Of a stretch of 64,000 nt of DNA, positions 44,872 to 53,703 are shown one piece after another (position 1 is the first letter of the stretch; each line of letters opens with the position of its first letter). The DNA comes from Maribacter forsetii DSM 18668 (GTDB taxonomy: Bacteria > Bacteroidota > Bacteroidia > Flavobacteriales > Flavobacteriaceae), in the NCBI RefSeq assembly GCF_000744105.1, contig NZ_JQLH01000001.1:248001-312000 (forward strand), written 5' to 3'. Below the pieces are notes generated by a model, which had not been told where the DNA came from, ran no database searches, and was given only the letters and a program-made list of their open reading frames with translations. A program made the translations under genes and the position numbers.

Positions 44872-45840
44872 TTAATAACCTAACTTTTCACGAACTCTTT
44901 CTAATACTCCGTCCGCTACTTTTCTTGCTTTTTCAGCACCTAAAGCTAGCGCATCATCAATCTCGTTTAAATTGTTCATGTAGTATTCAAACTTCTCGCG
45001 GGGTTCTTCAAACTTATTTACAATCACTTCGTAAAGTGCTTGTTTTGCATGACCATATCCATAGTTTCCGGCTAAATAATTAGCACTCATTTCTTCAATT
45101 TGTGGCTCACTTGCCAATATTTTATATAGTGCAAATACATTGTCAGTAGAAGGGTCTTTAGGATCCTCCATTGGTGTGCTGTCTGTTTGTATCCCCATAA
45201 TCTGCTTACGTAATTTTTTATCGGTCTGAAAAAGACTTATTAAATTACCCTTGCTCTTACTCATTTTGGCACCGTCTGTACCCGGTATGTACATGGTTTC
45301 TTCTTGCACCTTTCCATCAGGTATAACAAAAGTTTCACCTAATTGCGCGTGAAAACGAGAGGCAACATCTCTTGTCATTTCTATATGTTGCATTTGATCT
45401 TTGCCAACAGGAACAATATCTGCATCATATAATAGAATGTCTGCAGCCATTAGCATGGGGTAAGTAAAGAGTCCGGCATTTACATCGTCTAATCTATCTG
45501 CCTTGTCCTTAAAAGAATGAGCTAGTGTAAGACGTTGGTATGGAAAAAAGCAACTTAGGTACCAAGACAACTCGGTGGTTTGTGGTACGTCGCTTTGTCT
45601 GTAAAAAACCGTATTCTCTATATCCAAACCAAAAGCAAGCCAGGTTGCGGCAACAGCATAAGTGTTATGACGTAGTTCTGCGCCATTTTTAATCTGTGTC
45701 AACGAATGCATATCTGCAATAAATAGAAAAGATTCGTTAGCCGGATCATTTGCCATTTCAATTGCTGGCTTAATCGCTCCTAGAATATTTCCTAAATGCG
45801 GGGTTCCTGTACTTTGAATGCCTGTTAAAATTCTTGCCAT
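44872..45840 (-). CDS. trpS: Tryptophan--tRNA ligase
   Basis: A 322-residue class I aminoacyl-tRNA synthetase with the HIGH-equivalent PHLGN (about residues 13-17) and the KMSKSKGN loop. It charges tRNA-Trp. ATG 45840 (MARILTGIQSTGTPH) was chosen; an extension to 45879 would add a hydrophobic leader without family support. TACCTTTG lies about 20 bp upstream. Confidence 0.96.
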   Translation of the reverse strand: MARILTGIQSTGTPHLGNILGAIKPAIEMANDPANESFLFIADMHSLTQIKNGAELRHNTYAVAATWLAFGLDIENTVFYRQSDVPQTTELSWYLSCFFPYQRLTLAHSFKDKADRLDDVNAGLFTYPMLMAADILLYDADIVPVGKDQMQHIEMTRDVASRFHAQLGETFVIPDGKVQEETMYIPGTDGAKMSKSKGNLISLFQTDKKLRKQIMGIQTDSTPMEDPKDPSTDNVFALYKILASEPQIEEMSANYLAGNYGYGHAKQALYEVIVNKFEEPREKFEYYMNNLNEIDDALALGAEKARKVADGVLERVREKLGY

Positions 45841-45859
45841 TTTCTTTATTCTATGAAAG

Positions 45860-45867
45860 CAAAGGTA
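45860..45867 (-). promoter_or_regulatory. Candidate -7 element of trpS
   Basis: TACCTTTG on the minus strand is an exact TAnnTTTG match, 20 bp upstream of the chosen ATG. No well-spaced TTG is seen. Confidence 0.4.
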
Positions 45868-45898
45868 AAACAAATACAAAAAAACTATCGTAAATAAC

Positions 45899-45906
45899 TA
45901 CTTTTG
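45899..45906 (+). promoter_or_regulatory. Candidate -7 element of plsC, almost leaderless
   Basis: TACTTTTG matches TAnnTTTG exactly but ends only 4 bp before the ATG at 45911. If used, the transcript would start at or next to the start codon. A chance match cannot be excluded. Confidence 0.3.
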
Positions 45907-45910
45907 ATTT

Positions 45911-46651
45911 ATGCTTAAATTGCTTAAACGGGCCTTACAAACGATATATCGAATTTGGTTTTATATTCTAGTAGCCATTCCTATTCTACTCTTTTTTCCA
46001 TTTCTTGTCATTTTTGCTTCAAGAGAAGCTTGGTACCCACAGTTTTTTTGGATGGCCAGGAACCTATGGGCAAGATTTATACTGTATGGTATGTTTTGTT
46101 TCCCTAGAGTGAAATATGATCAACGGTTAGTTAAAAAGAAGAGTTATATGTTGGTAGCTAATCATACCAGTATGCTTGATATTATGCTAATGTTAATCGT
46201 TAGTAGAAATCCGTTTGTATTCGTAGGTAAGAAAGAATTGGTTAAAATACCTTTATTTGGATTCTTTTATAAGCGCGTATGTATCATGGTAGATAGAGAT
46301 AATACCCAAAGTAGAACGGCTGTCTACAGAAGGGCACAAAGAAGATTGCAACAGGGTTTAAGTATCTGTATTTTTCCTGAAGGTGGTGTGCCCGAAGAGC
46401 ATATATTATTGGATAAGTTTAAAGATGGAGCTTTTAAAATGGCCATTGCTCATAAAATACCAGTAGTACCTATGACCTTTTATGACAATAAGGAGCGATT
46501 CTCTTTTACATTTTTTAGTGGAGGTCCAGGTAAATGTAGGGCTAGGGTGCATTCATTCGTAGAAACACATTCTATACGGCCAGAAGATACGGCAGAGCTT
46601 AGGAAGAATGTTAGGGAGACAATACTTAATGATTTAACTAAAAATAGCTAG
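45911..46651 (+). CDS. plsC: 1-acyl-sn-glycerol-3-phosphate acyltransferase
   Basis: A 246-residue membrane-bound acyltransferase with NHTSMLD (NHx4D motif, about residues 82-88) and FPEGG (about 158-162). An N-terminal hydrophobic helix anchors it. It adds the second acyl chain to form phosphatidic acid. The stop overlaps the stop of the convergent barrel gene by 4 bases. Confidence 0.9.
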   Translation: MLKLLKRALQTIYRIWFYILVAIPILLFFPFLVIFASREAWYPQFFWMARNLWARFILYGMFCFPRVKYDQRLVKKKSYMLVANHTSMLDIMLMLIVSRNPFVFVGKKELVKIPLFGFFYKRVCIMVDRDNTQSRTAVYRRAQRRLQQGLSICIFPEGGVPEEHILLDKFKDGAFKMAIAHKIPVVPMTFYDNKERFSFTFFSGGPGKCRARVHSFVETHSIRPEDTAELRKNVRETILNDLTKNS

Positions 46652-47201
46652 AACCTGTAACCAAGGTTAATACCTCCTTTACCAATAATTGTAAAACCTC
46701 TATCGTTTTTAAATAGATTGCGACCTATACCCAAATCTATTTCGACGATAAAGCCTCCTTTGGTGATTAGTTTTACACCCGTGCCAATACCTAAAGCAAA
46801 ATCGACAAGATTATCATCATATCTAGAATTTGAAAAATAGGTGTCGGTTGGTTCGTCATAGTAAGATCTGTAAGTATAATCATCAACAGAATTTAACATA
46901 CCAAAAGCTTCTACAAAAAAACCTGAGGCATATTTTTTTCCGAAATATTGACGATAGTAGGGCGCTACATAATAGTTGACGTCAAGAGTCTCATCATCGA
47001 AAGCAAACAATAAATCAACACCTATGGCAGACTCTTCGTTAAGTAAATACTGATAATCTACTTCAATAGCACCCAAGACTAAAAAAGACCGTTTATTTTT
47101 AATTCATGATGTTCTTCAGAAGTAATATTCGCGTCACTCTGGTTTTGAGAATATACAATACTGCTAAAAAGACAAAAACAACTTAATATGTGCTTCTTCA
47201 T
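46648..47201 (-). pseudogene. Outer-membrane beta-barrel gene with +1/-1 frameshift at a six-base homopolymer
   Basis: ATG 47201 opens a signal peptide (MKKHILSCFCLFSSIVYSQ) and runs to KINGLF, then stops at TAG. One base away, the next frame continues as VLGAIEVDYQYLLNEES and reads through to 46648, ending in GGINLGYRF like an outer-membrane barrel. Adding one T to the six-T run (A6 on the plus strand, 47081-47086) joins both parts into 184 residues of DUF3575-like sequence. It may be a true pseudogene, phase-variable, or a sequencing/assembly error; the intact-looking codon structure after the shift favours error or recent change. It follows the TM-barrel chimera gene. Confidence 0.82.
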
Positions 47202-47210
47202 ATTTGATTT

Positions 47211-48725
47211 CTAAAATTGAAAGGTGAGTCCGCTGTAAACCCCAACTGAATAAGGTCTAAAAGTACCATTAATGTCAGAAAACGTATTTAATTGATATTT
47301 AAATATAGGTTCAACATTAAATCTTACTTTTTGGGAAAAATTATAGTTGAGACCAAGACCCATATTGGCACTGAAATTCAGGTCATTTATGTTATTTGCT
47401 TCTCCAATTTCTGTAGTTAAATCTCCAGAGGTTAGTGAAACCGAATTATCTATTAGGAAAAGTGAACTAACACCGCCAATTATGTTTACTCCGAATTTTT
47501 TATCCAATAGGGTATAATTCAACTCTAAAGGAAGCTCCAAGTAACCAAACTGTTGAGACATAAACCCATCTCTTGTAGGGCTTTTTGCTGTAACGTCTTG
47601 GGCTAAATTGGTAGTGGTGTACTTTTCAGAAGTAACAATGTTACTTGCAATTGTCAATGTATTTGAGGTTTCGGCATAATTAATTGTGGATAATTGACCA
47701 CCTTTAGAAGCTAAACTAGAAGAAGAGGAAAATGCTACATCTTCCGTGTCATAACCATAATCAACTTTATTGATCCCAGAACGAATAGTAAGTTTTTTGG
47801 TCACGGCATAAGCGACGGTTACACCGTAACTCATATTTACATTACCACTTTTAGTGTTAGGGGTAAAAATAGAGTTCACCGGTGAACCTTCACCAAGTGC
47901 ATTAAAATATACCGGTGCAATATTTGGACCTGCAGACCATCTGTTACTCGTAACTTTCTGCTTTTTTAATTCTTCTTGACCTTCTATTTCTTCAAAAATG
48001 GATTTCTTGTTAGGCTCTTCCACTTCCGTTATTTCTTTGACGTTAGTATTCTCAGCTATAGCGTTTTCTTTAACCATATTATTGGAGTCTGACTGAATAA
48101 TAGCATCCGTATTATTGTCGGCAATCATCACTTTTGTTTTTTGGATATGGTTAGATGAATTTTCAATATCATTTTTAGCAGTTCGTGGGCTAGCGGTATT
48201 TTCAGCCATCAATGCTTCATGCGCTGTAGCATTATTATCCGAAGCAGTTGTATTTTTTTTCGCAATAATGCTTACTGGTTCAGAGTTCTGGTTTGAATTG
48301 TTATTAACTACTGCACCCCTGTTATAATCATCTTTGTTGTTTAATGAGTTGCTTTTGGCATCTGAAGATTGTTCTTCTTTAACCGTAGTAGATTGCTCAA
48401 CAATTGGGTTGGTGTTGTTATCTATAGAATCAATAAAAACCTCAGTTTTGGAAGTTGGTTGAATATCATTTATTACTTCTGATTCGTTATCAGTATCTAC
48501 CAAAATTTCATTGGTAGTGTGTTCTTCGGTAAAAGGATTGAATACTAATAAACCAATCATTATAGCAGCTGCAATGCCCCCAAATGACCACCATAAAGGA
48601 ATGATTCTTTTCTTTTTTCTTTTGTCCAATGACGCATCAATCGCACGCCAGACCTTATTGTCTGGTGTTTGCTTGAAGTCCGATAACTTATCTCGGAAAA
48701 GTTCGTCTATATTTTTCTTCTGCAT
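47211..48725 (-). CDS. Chimeric protein: cytoplasmic N-terminus, one TM, outer-membrane barrel-like C-terminus
   Basis: A 504-residue protein. The first 42 residues are cytoplasmic-like and resemble an anti-sigma N-terminus (IDELFRDKLSDFKQTPDNKVWRAIDASL, then KRKKKR). A single membrane helix follows (about 44-62), then a polar Asn/Ser/Thr/Glu-rich linker (about 65-250), and a PorT-like barrel domain (about 255-504) ending in an aromatic residue (YSGLTFQF). It lies 33 bp after an ECF sigma gene. A helix in the inner membrane joined to a barrel is topologically odd; the linker might span the periplasm. Regulation of the sigma factor is inference. Confidence 0.78.
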   Translation of the reverse strand: MQKKNIDELFRDKLSDFKQTPDNKVWRAIDASLDKRKKKRIIPLWWSFGGIAAAIMIGLLVFNPFTEEHTTNEILVDTDNESEVINDIQPTSKTEVFIDSIDNNTNPIVEQSTTVKEEQSSDAKSNSLNNKDDYNRGAVVNNNSNQNSEPVSIIAKKNTTASDNNATAHEALMAENTASPRTAKNDIENSSNHIQKTKVMIADNNTDAIIQSDSNNMVKENAIAENTNVKEITEVEEPNKKSIFEEIEGQEELKKQKVTSNRWSAGPNIAPVYFNALGEGSPVNSIFTPNTKSGNVNMSYGVTVAYAVTKKLTIRSGINKVDYGYDTEDVAFSSSSSLASKGGQLSTINYAETSNTLTIASNIVTSEKYTTTNLAQDVTAKSPTRDGFMSQQFGYLELPLELNYTLLDKKFGVNIIGGVSSLFLIDNSVSLTSGDLTTEIGEANNINDLNFSANMGLGLNYNFSQKVRFNVEPIFKYQLNTFSDINGTFRPYSVGVYSGLTFQF

Positions 48726-48758
48726 CTAGTACTATTTCTGTTTATAATCAAAATGAGA

Positions 48759-49325
48759 TTATAAAAAGTGTGTTGATATTATAATTAAGACACTAACAAT
48801 AGATTGCGTGATCTTAGTTTCTATTTTTTCTTTTAACAATGCGCGTGCCCTAGCAAGATTAGATTTAGAGGTGCCCACTGTTGTTCCAAGCATTTCGCTA
48901 ATTTCTTTATGCGTATATCCATCCATAACATATAGGTTGAATGTAGCACGGTATTTATTCGGTAATTCTTGTATATAACTTAATAAGGTTTGTAAGCTAA
49001 TATCGTCAAAGGCATTATCTACGGTTACTTCCTCTTCTGTATTTTCTGTAACTACGTTTAAGTATTCTTGCTTTCTATATTTTTGTAGCGCCGTATTAAC
49101 GGTAATTCTTTTCATCCAACCTTCAAAGGAACCTTTGTTTTTAAACTGACCTATTTTGTCATAAATAGTCATAAAACTATCATGTAAGGTGTCTTCTGCC
49201 TGTGATTTTGATTTGGAGTATTTAAGGCATATACCAAATAGCGTAGTGGCATAGGCTCTATACAACAGTTCCTGTGCTTTACGGTCTCCTTTTTTACAAT
49301 TATGTATGAGTTCTTCTAGACTCAC
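48759..49325 (-). CDS. ECF-family RNA polymerase sigma factor
   Basis: A 188-residue sigma-70 family factor. It begins at GTG 49325. Region 2 lies near residues 15-80 (SQAEDTLHDSFMTIYDKIGQF), and region 4 near 118-165 (GYTHKEISEMLGTTVGTSKSNLARARALLKEK). A hydrophobic C-terminal tail (SIVSVLIIISTHFL) is unusual for an ECF factor and could touch the membrane. It lies between a lipoprotein gene and the TM-barrel chimera gene. Confidence 0.9.
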   Translation of the reverse strand: MSLEELIHNCKKGDRKAQELLYRAYATTLFGICLKYSKSKSQAEDTLHDSFMTIYDKIGQFKNKGSFEGWMKRITVNTALQKYRKQEYLNVVTENTEEEVTVDNAFDDISLQTLLSYIQELPNKYRATFNLYVMDGYTHKEISEMLGTTVGTSKSNLARARALLKEKIETKITQSIVSVLIIISTHFL

Positions 49326-49340
49326 AAATGGTTGGTTGTT

Positions 49341-49763
49341 TTAAGGGTTGTTTACTGGAACGACAATTTCCATATATTCTGCTTCTCCGTCGCTATTATC
49401 TCCTTTATAAAATTTAAATGTATAGGGTTCGGTATAAATTACCTGGAAATTGAAAGACGCTGTTTCTTCTATTAATTCTTCCATACAATCTTCAAAATCA
49501 GTTCTTACCGCCCCTATGGCAACAACACTTCTAACGGTCAGGGAATCTTTAACAACGTCAAAACCTTCATAGTTGGTGCAACTATCCGGTTTTAAATAAT
49601 TTACAGAAATCGTATAGACCTCATTGAGATCAAAAGATTCTGGTACTTCTGCATCAACAATTTCCAATGCTGTGAAATGGAAATTGGCGTCATCATCATC
49701 AATAGAACAACCATTGCATATAAATGCTAAGACCAAAGTCAATAACATCAACTTAATTTTCAT
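49341..49763 (-). CDS. Hypothetical lipoprotein
   Basis: A 140-residue lipoprotein with a signal peptide ending in lipobox CNGC (about Cys18-19) and an acidic mature start (SIDDDDANF). The remainder looks like a beta-sandwich with two well-placed Cys (DSCTN, FEDCMEE). ATG 49763 gives a normal signal peptide; the longer frame to 49802 does not. It is 15 bp upstream of the ECF sigma gene, suggesting co-transcription. Its function is unknown. Confidence 0.72.
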   Translation of the reverse strand: MKIKLMLLTLVLAFICNGCSIDDDDANFHFTALEIVDAEVPESFDLNEVYTISVNYLKPDSCTNYEGFDVVKDSLTVRSVVAIGAVRTDFEDCMEELIEETASFNFQVIYTEPYTFKFYKGDNSDGEAEYMEIVVPVNNP

Positions 49764-49845
49764 CGTACAACTATTTTGTAATAAGATGAAAAGTAGCTGC
49801 AATGGTTGCGTTAACTCATTTATGTTTGCTTAAATAAAACTGATT

Positions 49846-50853
49846 TTAAGCATTTAAGGCAGCAATGGCTTCTCTAATCTTACCATCTAATTCCTCAAAC
49901 AATTCAGGATTATCTAAAAGTAGGTTTTTAACCGCATCACGGCCTTGACCTAATTTTGTGTCACCATAGCTGAACCATGATCCACTCTTTTTTACTATTT
50001 CGTATTCCACACCTAAGTCGATCACTTCACCAACCTTAGAAATACCTTCACCATACATAATGTCAAATTCAGTGGTACGGAAAGGTGGCGCTACTTTATT
50101 CTTAACAACCTTAACTCTGGTCTTGTTACCTTGAACATTACCATCTGTATCTTTTATTTGTGTAGACCTTCTAATATCTAAACGAACAGATGCGTAGAAT
50201 TTAAGTGCATTACCACCGGTAGTCGTTTCTGGATTACCGAACATTACACCAATTTTTTCACGTAATTGGTTAATGAATATTACAGTACAATTTGTTTTAC
50301 TGATAGAACCGGTAAGCTTTCTTAATGCTTGTGACATTAAACGTGCATGAAGACCCATTTTAGAATCTCCCATTTCGCCCTCGATCTCACTTTTTGGAGT
50401 TAAGGCAGCAACAGAATCGACAACTACAATATCTATAGCTCCTGATCTAATTAGGTTATCGGCAATTTCCAATGCTTGTTCACCATTATCTGGTTGAGAG
50501 ATAATTAAATTGTCTATATCTACACCTAATTTTTGAGCGTAAAAACGATCAAATGCATGCTCTGCGTCAATAAACGCTGCTATACCTCCGTTTTTTTGTG
50601 CTTCTGCAATTGCGTGTAAGGTAAGGGTGGTTTTACCTGAAGATTCCGGTCCGTAAATTTCAATTACACGACCTCTTGGGTAACCGCCTACGCCTAATGC
50701 TATATCTAAACCTAAAGAGCCAGAAGGTATCACTTCAACATCTGCAACAACGCTATCCCCCAGTTTCATTACAGCGCCCTTACCGTAGGTTTTATCCATC
50801 TTGTCAAGGGTCAACTTTAATGCTTTTAATTTTGCTTCTTTTTCAGAACTCAT
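49846..50853 (-). CDS. recA: Recombinase RecA
   Basis: A 335-residue recombinase with Walker A GPESSGKTT, Walker B VVDSVAAL, loop L1 (SEIEGEMGDSKMG) and L2 (VMFGNPETTTGGNALKFYASVR). It forms the filament for homologous recombination and SOS. The gene is monocistronic. No LexA-box-like palindrome is evident in its short upstream region. Confidence 0.98.
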   Translation of the reverse strand: MSSEKEAKLKALKLTLDKMDKTYGKGAVMKLGDSVVADVEVIPSGSLGLDIALGVGGYPRGRVIEIYGPESSGKTTLTLHAIAEAQKNGGIAAFIDAEHAFDRFYAQKLGVDIDNLIISQPDNGEQALEIADNLIRSGAIDIVVVDSVAALTPKSEIEGEMGDSKMGLHARLMSQALRKLTGSISKTNCTVIFINQLREKIGVMFGNPETTTGGNALKFYASVRLDIRRSTQIKDTDGNVQGNKTRVKVVKNKVAPPFRTTEFDIMYGEGISKVGEVIDLGVEYEIVKKSGSWFSYGDTKLGQGRDAVKNLLLDNPELFEELDGKIREAIAALNA

Positions 50854-51071
50854 TCTCTATTTTTTTGGAAAGCTAAATTACCAAATCTTTTTTGAATTGA
50901 ACAATATTGAAATGATTACGCAACCATTTTAATTAATCGCCATCTTTTAATAAATATAAGTTACCTAATTGGTTATCAATCGCTTTTGATTTTCGGCGAT
51001 TATAGGTGGTTATCTCCTTCATGTATGTTTTTCAATAATGCTATGAAAAAGAGAAGAATGGAATAACCGAT

Positions 51072-51104
51072 AAAGAGTCTTGCTAAAATCAAGGCTCTTT
51101 TTTT
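51072..51104 (+). terminator. Orphan rho-independent terminator
   Basis: AAAGAGTCTTG pairs with CAAGGCTCTTT (one G-T pair) around CTAAAAT, followed by TTTT. The T-run lies on the plus strand. No annotated plus-strand gene lies upstream since recA is divergent. Confidence 0.85.
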
Positions 51105-51157
51105 ATGCTTTAAGGTGGTTAAGCATAATAAGATAGGTGCATTTTCAATATTATAAC

Positions 51158-51165
51158 TATTTTTG
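51158..51165 (+). promoter_or_regulatory. Candidate -7 element of trhO
   Basis: TATTTTTG is an exact TAnnTTTG match. The leader of about 55 nt contains a perfect TCTGCC-TAAA-GGCAGA hairpin (51190-51205). Confidence 0.4.
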
Positions 51166-51225
51166 CTATTCAAAATTTTTCTATAAACCTTCTGCCTAAA
51201 GGCAGACTTAAATTATTAGTATAGC

Positions 51226-52257
51226 ATGCAACTGTACAATACGTTAAGTGCAATAGAAAGAGCAGCTTTAATTGAAGAAGCGGGTAAGGAACGCCTTACC
51301 ATCTCTTTCTATACCTATGCACACATTGGTAATACCAACATTTTTAGAAACCACCTTTTTATCAACTGGAACGATATGGATGTTCTTGGGCGAATTTATG
51401 TTGCCCACGAGGGTATTAATGCCCAACTTTCTGTACCAGCTGAAAATTTCAATGTTTTTAAAGCGCATCTAGATAGTATTTCATTTCTGGAGAATGTGCG
51501 ACTTAATATTGCTATTGAGCAAGACAATCTTTCATTTTTAAAGTTAAAAGTGAAAGTGCGTAAGAAGATTGTAGCGGACGGATTAGAGGATAATTCTTTT
51601 GATGTAACCAATAAAGGTATTCATGTAGGTGCAGAAAAGTTCAATGAACTTATTGAAGACCCAGATACCGTTCTGGTAGATATGCGAAACCATTATGAAA
51701 GTGAAATAGGTCATTTTAAAAATGCCGTTACACCAGATGTAGATACGTTTAGAGATTCCCTAGATATAATTGAACGCGATTTAGCCGATCATAAAAAAGA
51801 TAAGAAACTGGTAATGTATTGTACCGGTGGTATTCGATGTGAAAAAGCAAGTGCTTATTACAAACACAAAGGTTTTGAGCAAGTATACCAGTTAGAAGGT
51901 GGAATTATTGAGTACACAAGACAAGTAGAAAAGAATAATCTTGAAAATAAATTCAAGGGTAAAAACTTTGTATTTGACCATAGAAGGGGTGAGCGTATAA
52001 GTGATGATGTTATTGCCAATTGTCATCAATGTGGAGAGCCTTGTGATGAGCATGTAAATTGTGCCAACGAAGCTTGTCATCTATTATTTATTCAATGTAA
52101 ATCTTGTGTAGAAAAAATGAACGATTGCTGTTCAGATGCCTGTAAAGAAGTACATGAGCTACCATATGAAGAGCAAAAAGCTTTAAGAAAAGGAAAAGTG
52201 GTCAGTAATAAGATATTTAAAAAAGGACGATCAGAAGTGCTGAAGTTTAAAAAGTAG
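51226..52257 (+). CDS. trhO: tRNA uridine(34) hydroxylase TrhO (rhodanese family)
   Basis: A 343-residue UPF0176/YceA-type protein. An N-terminal acylphosphatase-like domain is followed by a rhodanese domain with the active-site loop YCTGGIRCEKA (about residues 204-214) and a C-terminal Cys-rich tail (CHQCGEPC, CANEACHLLFIQCKSC). TrhO makes 5-hydroxyuridine at tRNA wobble position 34 in an oxygen-dependent way. It is monocistronic with a terminator at 52307. Confidence 0.93.
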   Translation: MQLYNTLSAIERAALIEEAGKERLTISFYTYAHIGNTNIFRNHLFINWNDMDVLGRIYVAHEGINAQLSVPAENFNVFKAHLDSISFLENVRLNIAIEQDNLSFLKLKVKVRKKIVADGLEDNSFDVTNKGIHVGAEKFNELIEDPDTVLVDMRNHYESEIGHFKNAVTPDVDTFRDSLDIIERDLADHKKDKKLVMYCTGGIRCEKASAYYKHKGFEQVYQLEGGIIEYTRQVEKNNLENKFKGKNFVFDHRRGERISDDVIANCHQCGEPCDEHVNCANEACHLLFIQCKSCVEKMNDCCSDACKEVHELPYEEQKALRKGKVVSNKIFKKGRSEVLKFKK

Positions 52258-52306
52258 GCTTTATCATTCCATATGGTTTATGTCATTAAACTATATGATA
52301 TATTAT

Positions 52307-52336
52307 AAAAAGGCAGTGTTTTTCGCTGTCTTTTTA
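52307..52336 (+). terminator. Rho-independent terminator of trhO
   Basis: AAAAGGCAGTG pairs with CGCTGTCTTTT (two G-T pairs) around TTTTT, with an extra T. It begins 50 bp after the trhO stop. Confidence 0.85.
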
Positions 52337-52500
52337 GGTTTTAGAAATGGTCTTCAGTTATTGGTAAAGTCACTATTTAAAACCATCACCGCTAATTTCA
52401 CTTTTATTTCACATTAAAAAAACTGTATCTTTACCTATAAGTTTTTTATGAACCTTTTTTGGTGAATTTTATATAATTCGACCAAACCAATATATATAAT

Positions 52501-53703
52501 ATGAGTTGTAGTAGTTGTTCTACCGGTAAGGATGGACAACCAAAGGGATGCAAGAATAACGGTACTTGCGGTACAGATGGTTGCAATAAACTGACAGTCT
52601 TTGACTGGCTTTCAAATATGTCGCTCCCTAATGGGGAACGACCATTCGATTTTGTTGAAGTAAGATTTAAAAATAGTAGAAAAGAGTTTTTTAGAAATAC
52701 AGAGAATCTCTCACTTTCCATAGGTGATATCGTTGCCACACAAGCACAATCTGGTCATGACATTGGTATGGTTACCTTAACGGGTGAACTTGTACGCGTG
52801 CAAATGAAACGGAAAAAAGTGTCTTTCACTGATGAAGAGGCGCCAAAAGTGTATAGAAAAGCGAGCCAGAAAGACATTGATATTTGGCAGAAATGTAGAG
52901 ATAGAGAAGAAGAAATTAAGAAAAGAGCACGTGAAATTGCTATCATCTTAAAGCTTCAAATGAAGATTTCCGATGTTGAGTTTCAAGGTGATGGATCAAA
53001 AGCAACTTTTTACTATACAGCCGATGAACGTGTAGATTTTCGTCAGTTGATAAAAGATATGGCAAAAGCTTTCGGTATTCGTATTGAAATGCGCCAAATA
53101 GGGTATCGCCAAGAAGCACAGCGACTTGGTGGTATAGGTTCTTGTGGTAGAGAGTTATGTTGCTCAACCTGGCTAACGGATTTTAGATCGGTGAGTACTT
53201 CTGCAGCACGTTACCAACAGTTGTCATTGAACCCGCAAAAACTTGCAGGTCAATGTGGTAAATTAAAGTGTTGTTTAAATTATGAGTTAGATGTGTATTT
53301 AGACGCATTAAAAGATTTTCCTTCACAAGACACCAAACTGTTTACTGAAAAAGGACTTGCTTTTTGTCAGAAAACCGATATTTTCAAAGAAATGCTATGG
53401 TTCTCTTATAAAGAGGATCCAGGTAACTGGCATGTACTTTCTAAAGATCAGGTAAACGAAATTTTAGCAAAGAACAAGAAAAAAGAGAAGGTTTCTAGTT
53501 TGGAGATGTACGCAATGGAAGTTGTCGTAGAAGAAAAAGTCGTTTTTGAGAATGTTGTTGGTCAGGATAGCCTTACCCGTTTTGATAAGCCTAAAGGCGG
53601 AGGAAATAGAAACAAAAACAGGAACAAGAATAAAAACCGCAACCGCAACAAGAATAAGAACAAGAATAGAAATCGTAACAGAAATCAAAAGAAGGATGCG
53701 TAG
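52501..53703 (+). CDS. ricT: RicT-like PSP1-domain protein
   Basis: A 400-residue protein. The N-terminus is Cys-rich (MSCSSCSTGKDGQPKGC ... CGTDGCNK). The PSP1 domain fills about residues 55-260, with conserved Cys in GGIGSCGRELCCSTWL and GQCGKLKCCLNYELD. RicT (YaaT) is part of a Fe-S regulatory complex affecting mRNA processing and development in Firmicutes; its role in Bacteroidetes is less clear. The last 40 residues are a low-complexity Asn/Arg/Lys tail. It overlaps gldH by 8 bp. Confidence 0.88.
   Translation: MSCSSCSTGKDGQPKGCKNNGTCGTDGCNKLTVFDWLSNMSLPNGERPFDFVEVRFKNSRKEFFRNTENLSLSIGDIVATQAQSGHDIGMVTLTGELVRVQMKRKKVSFTDEEAPKVYRKASQKDIDIWQKCRDREEEIKKRAREIAIILKLQMKISDVEFQGDGSKATFYYTADERVDFRQLIKDMAKAFGIRIEMRQIGYRQEAQRLGGIGSCGRELCCSTWLTDFRSVSTSAARYQQLSLNPQKLAGQCGKLKCCLNYELDVYLDALKDFPSQDTKLFTEKGLAFCQKTDIFKEMLWFSYKEDPGNWHVLSKDQVNEILAKNKKKEKVSSLEMYAMEVVVEEKVVFENVVGQDSLTRFDKPKGGGNRNKNRNKNKNRNRNKNKNKNRNRNRNQKKDA

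Larger units (their letters stand above)
50854..51225 (+). other. 372-bp region between recA and trhO with an orphan terminator
   Basis: The gap holds a strong plus-strand terminator (51072-51104), although no plus-strand gene precedes it. A 13-codon frame (51025-51066, MFFNNAMKKRRME) ends 5 bp before it. A second hairpin (TATGCTT / AAGCATA, 51104-51128) and the candidate trhO promoter follow. A small RNA or micropeptide is possible but not shown. Confidence 0.45.
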
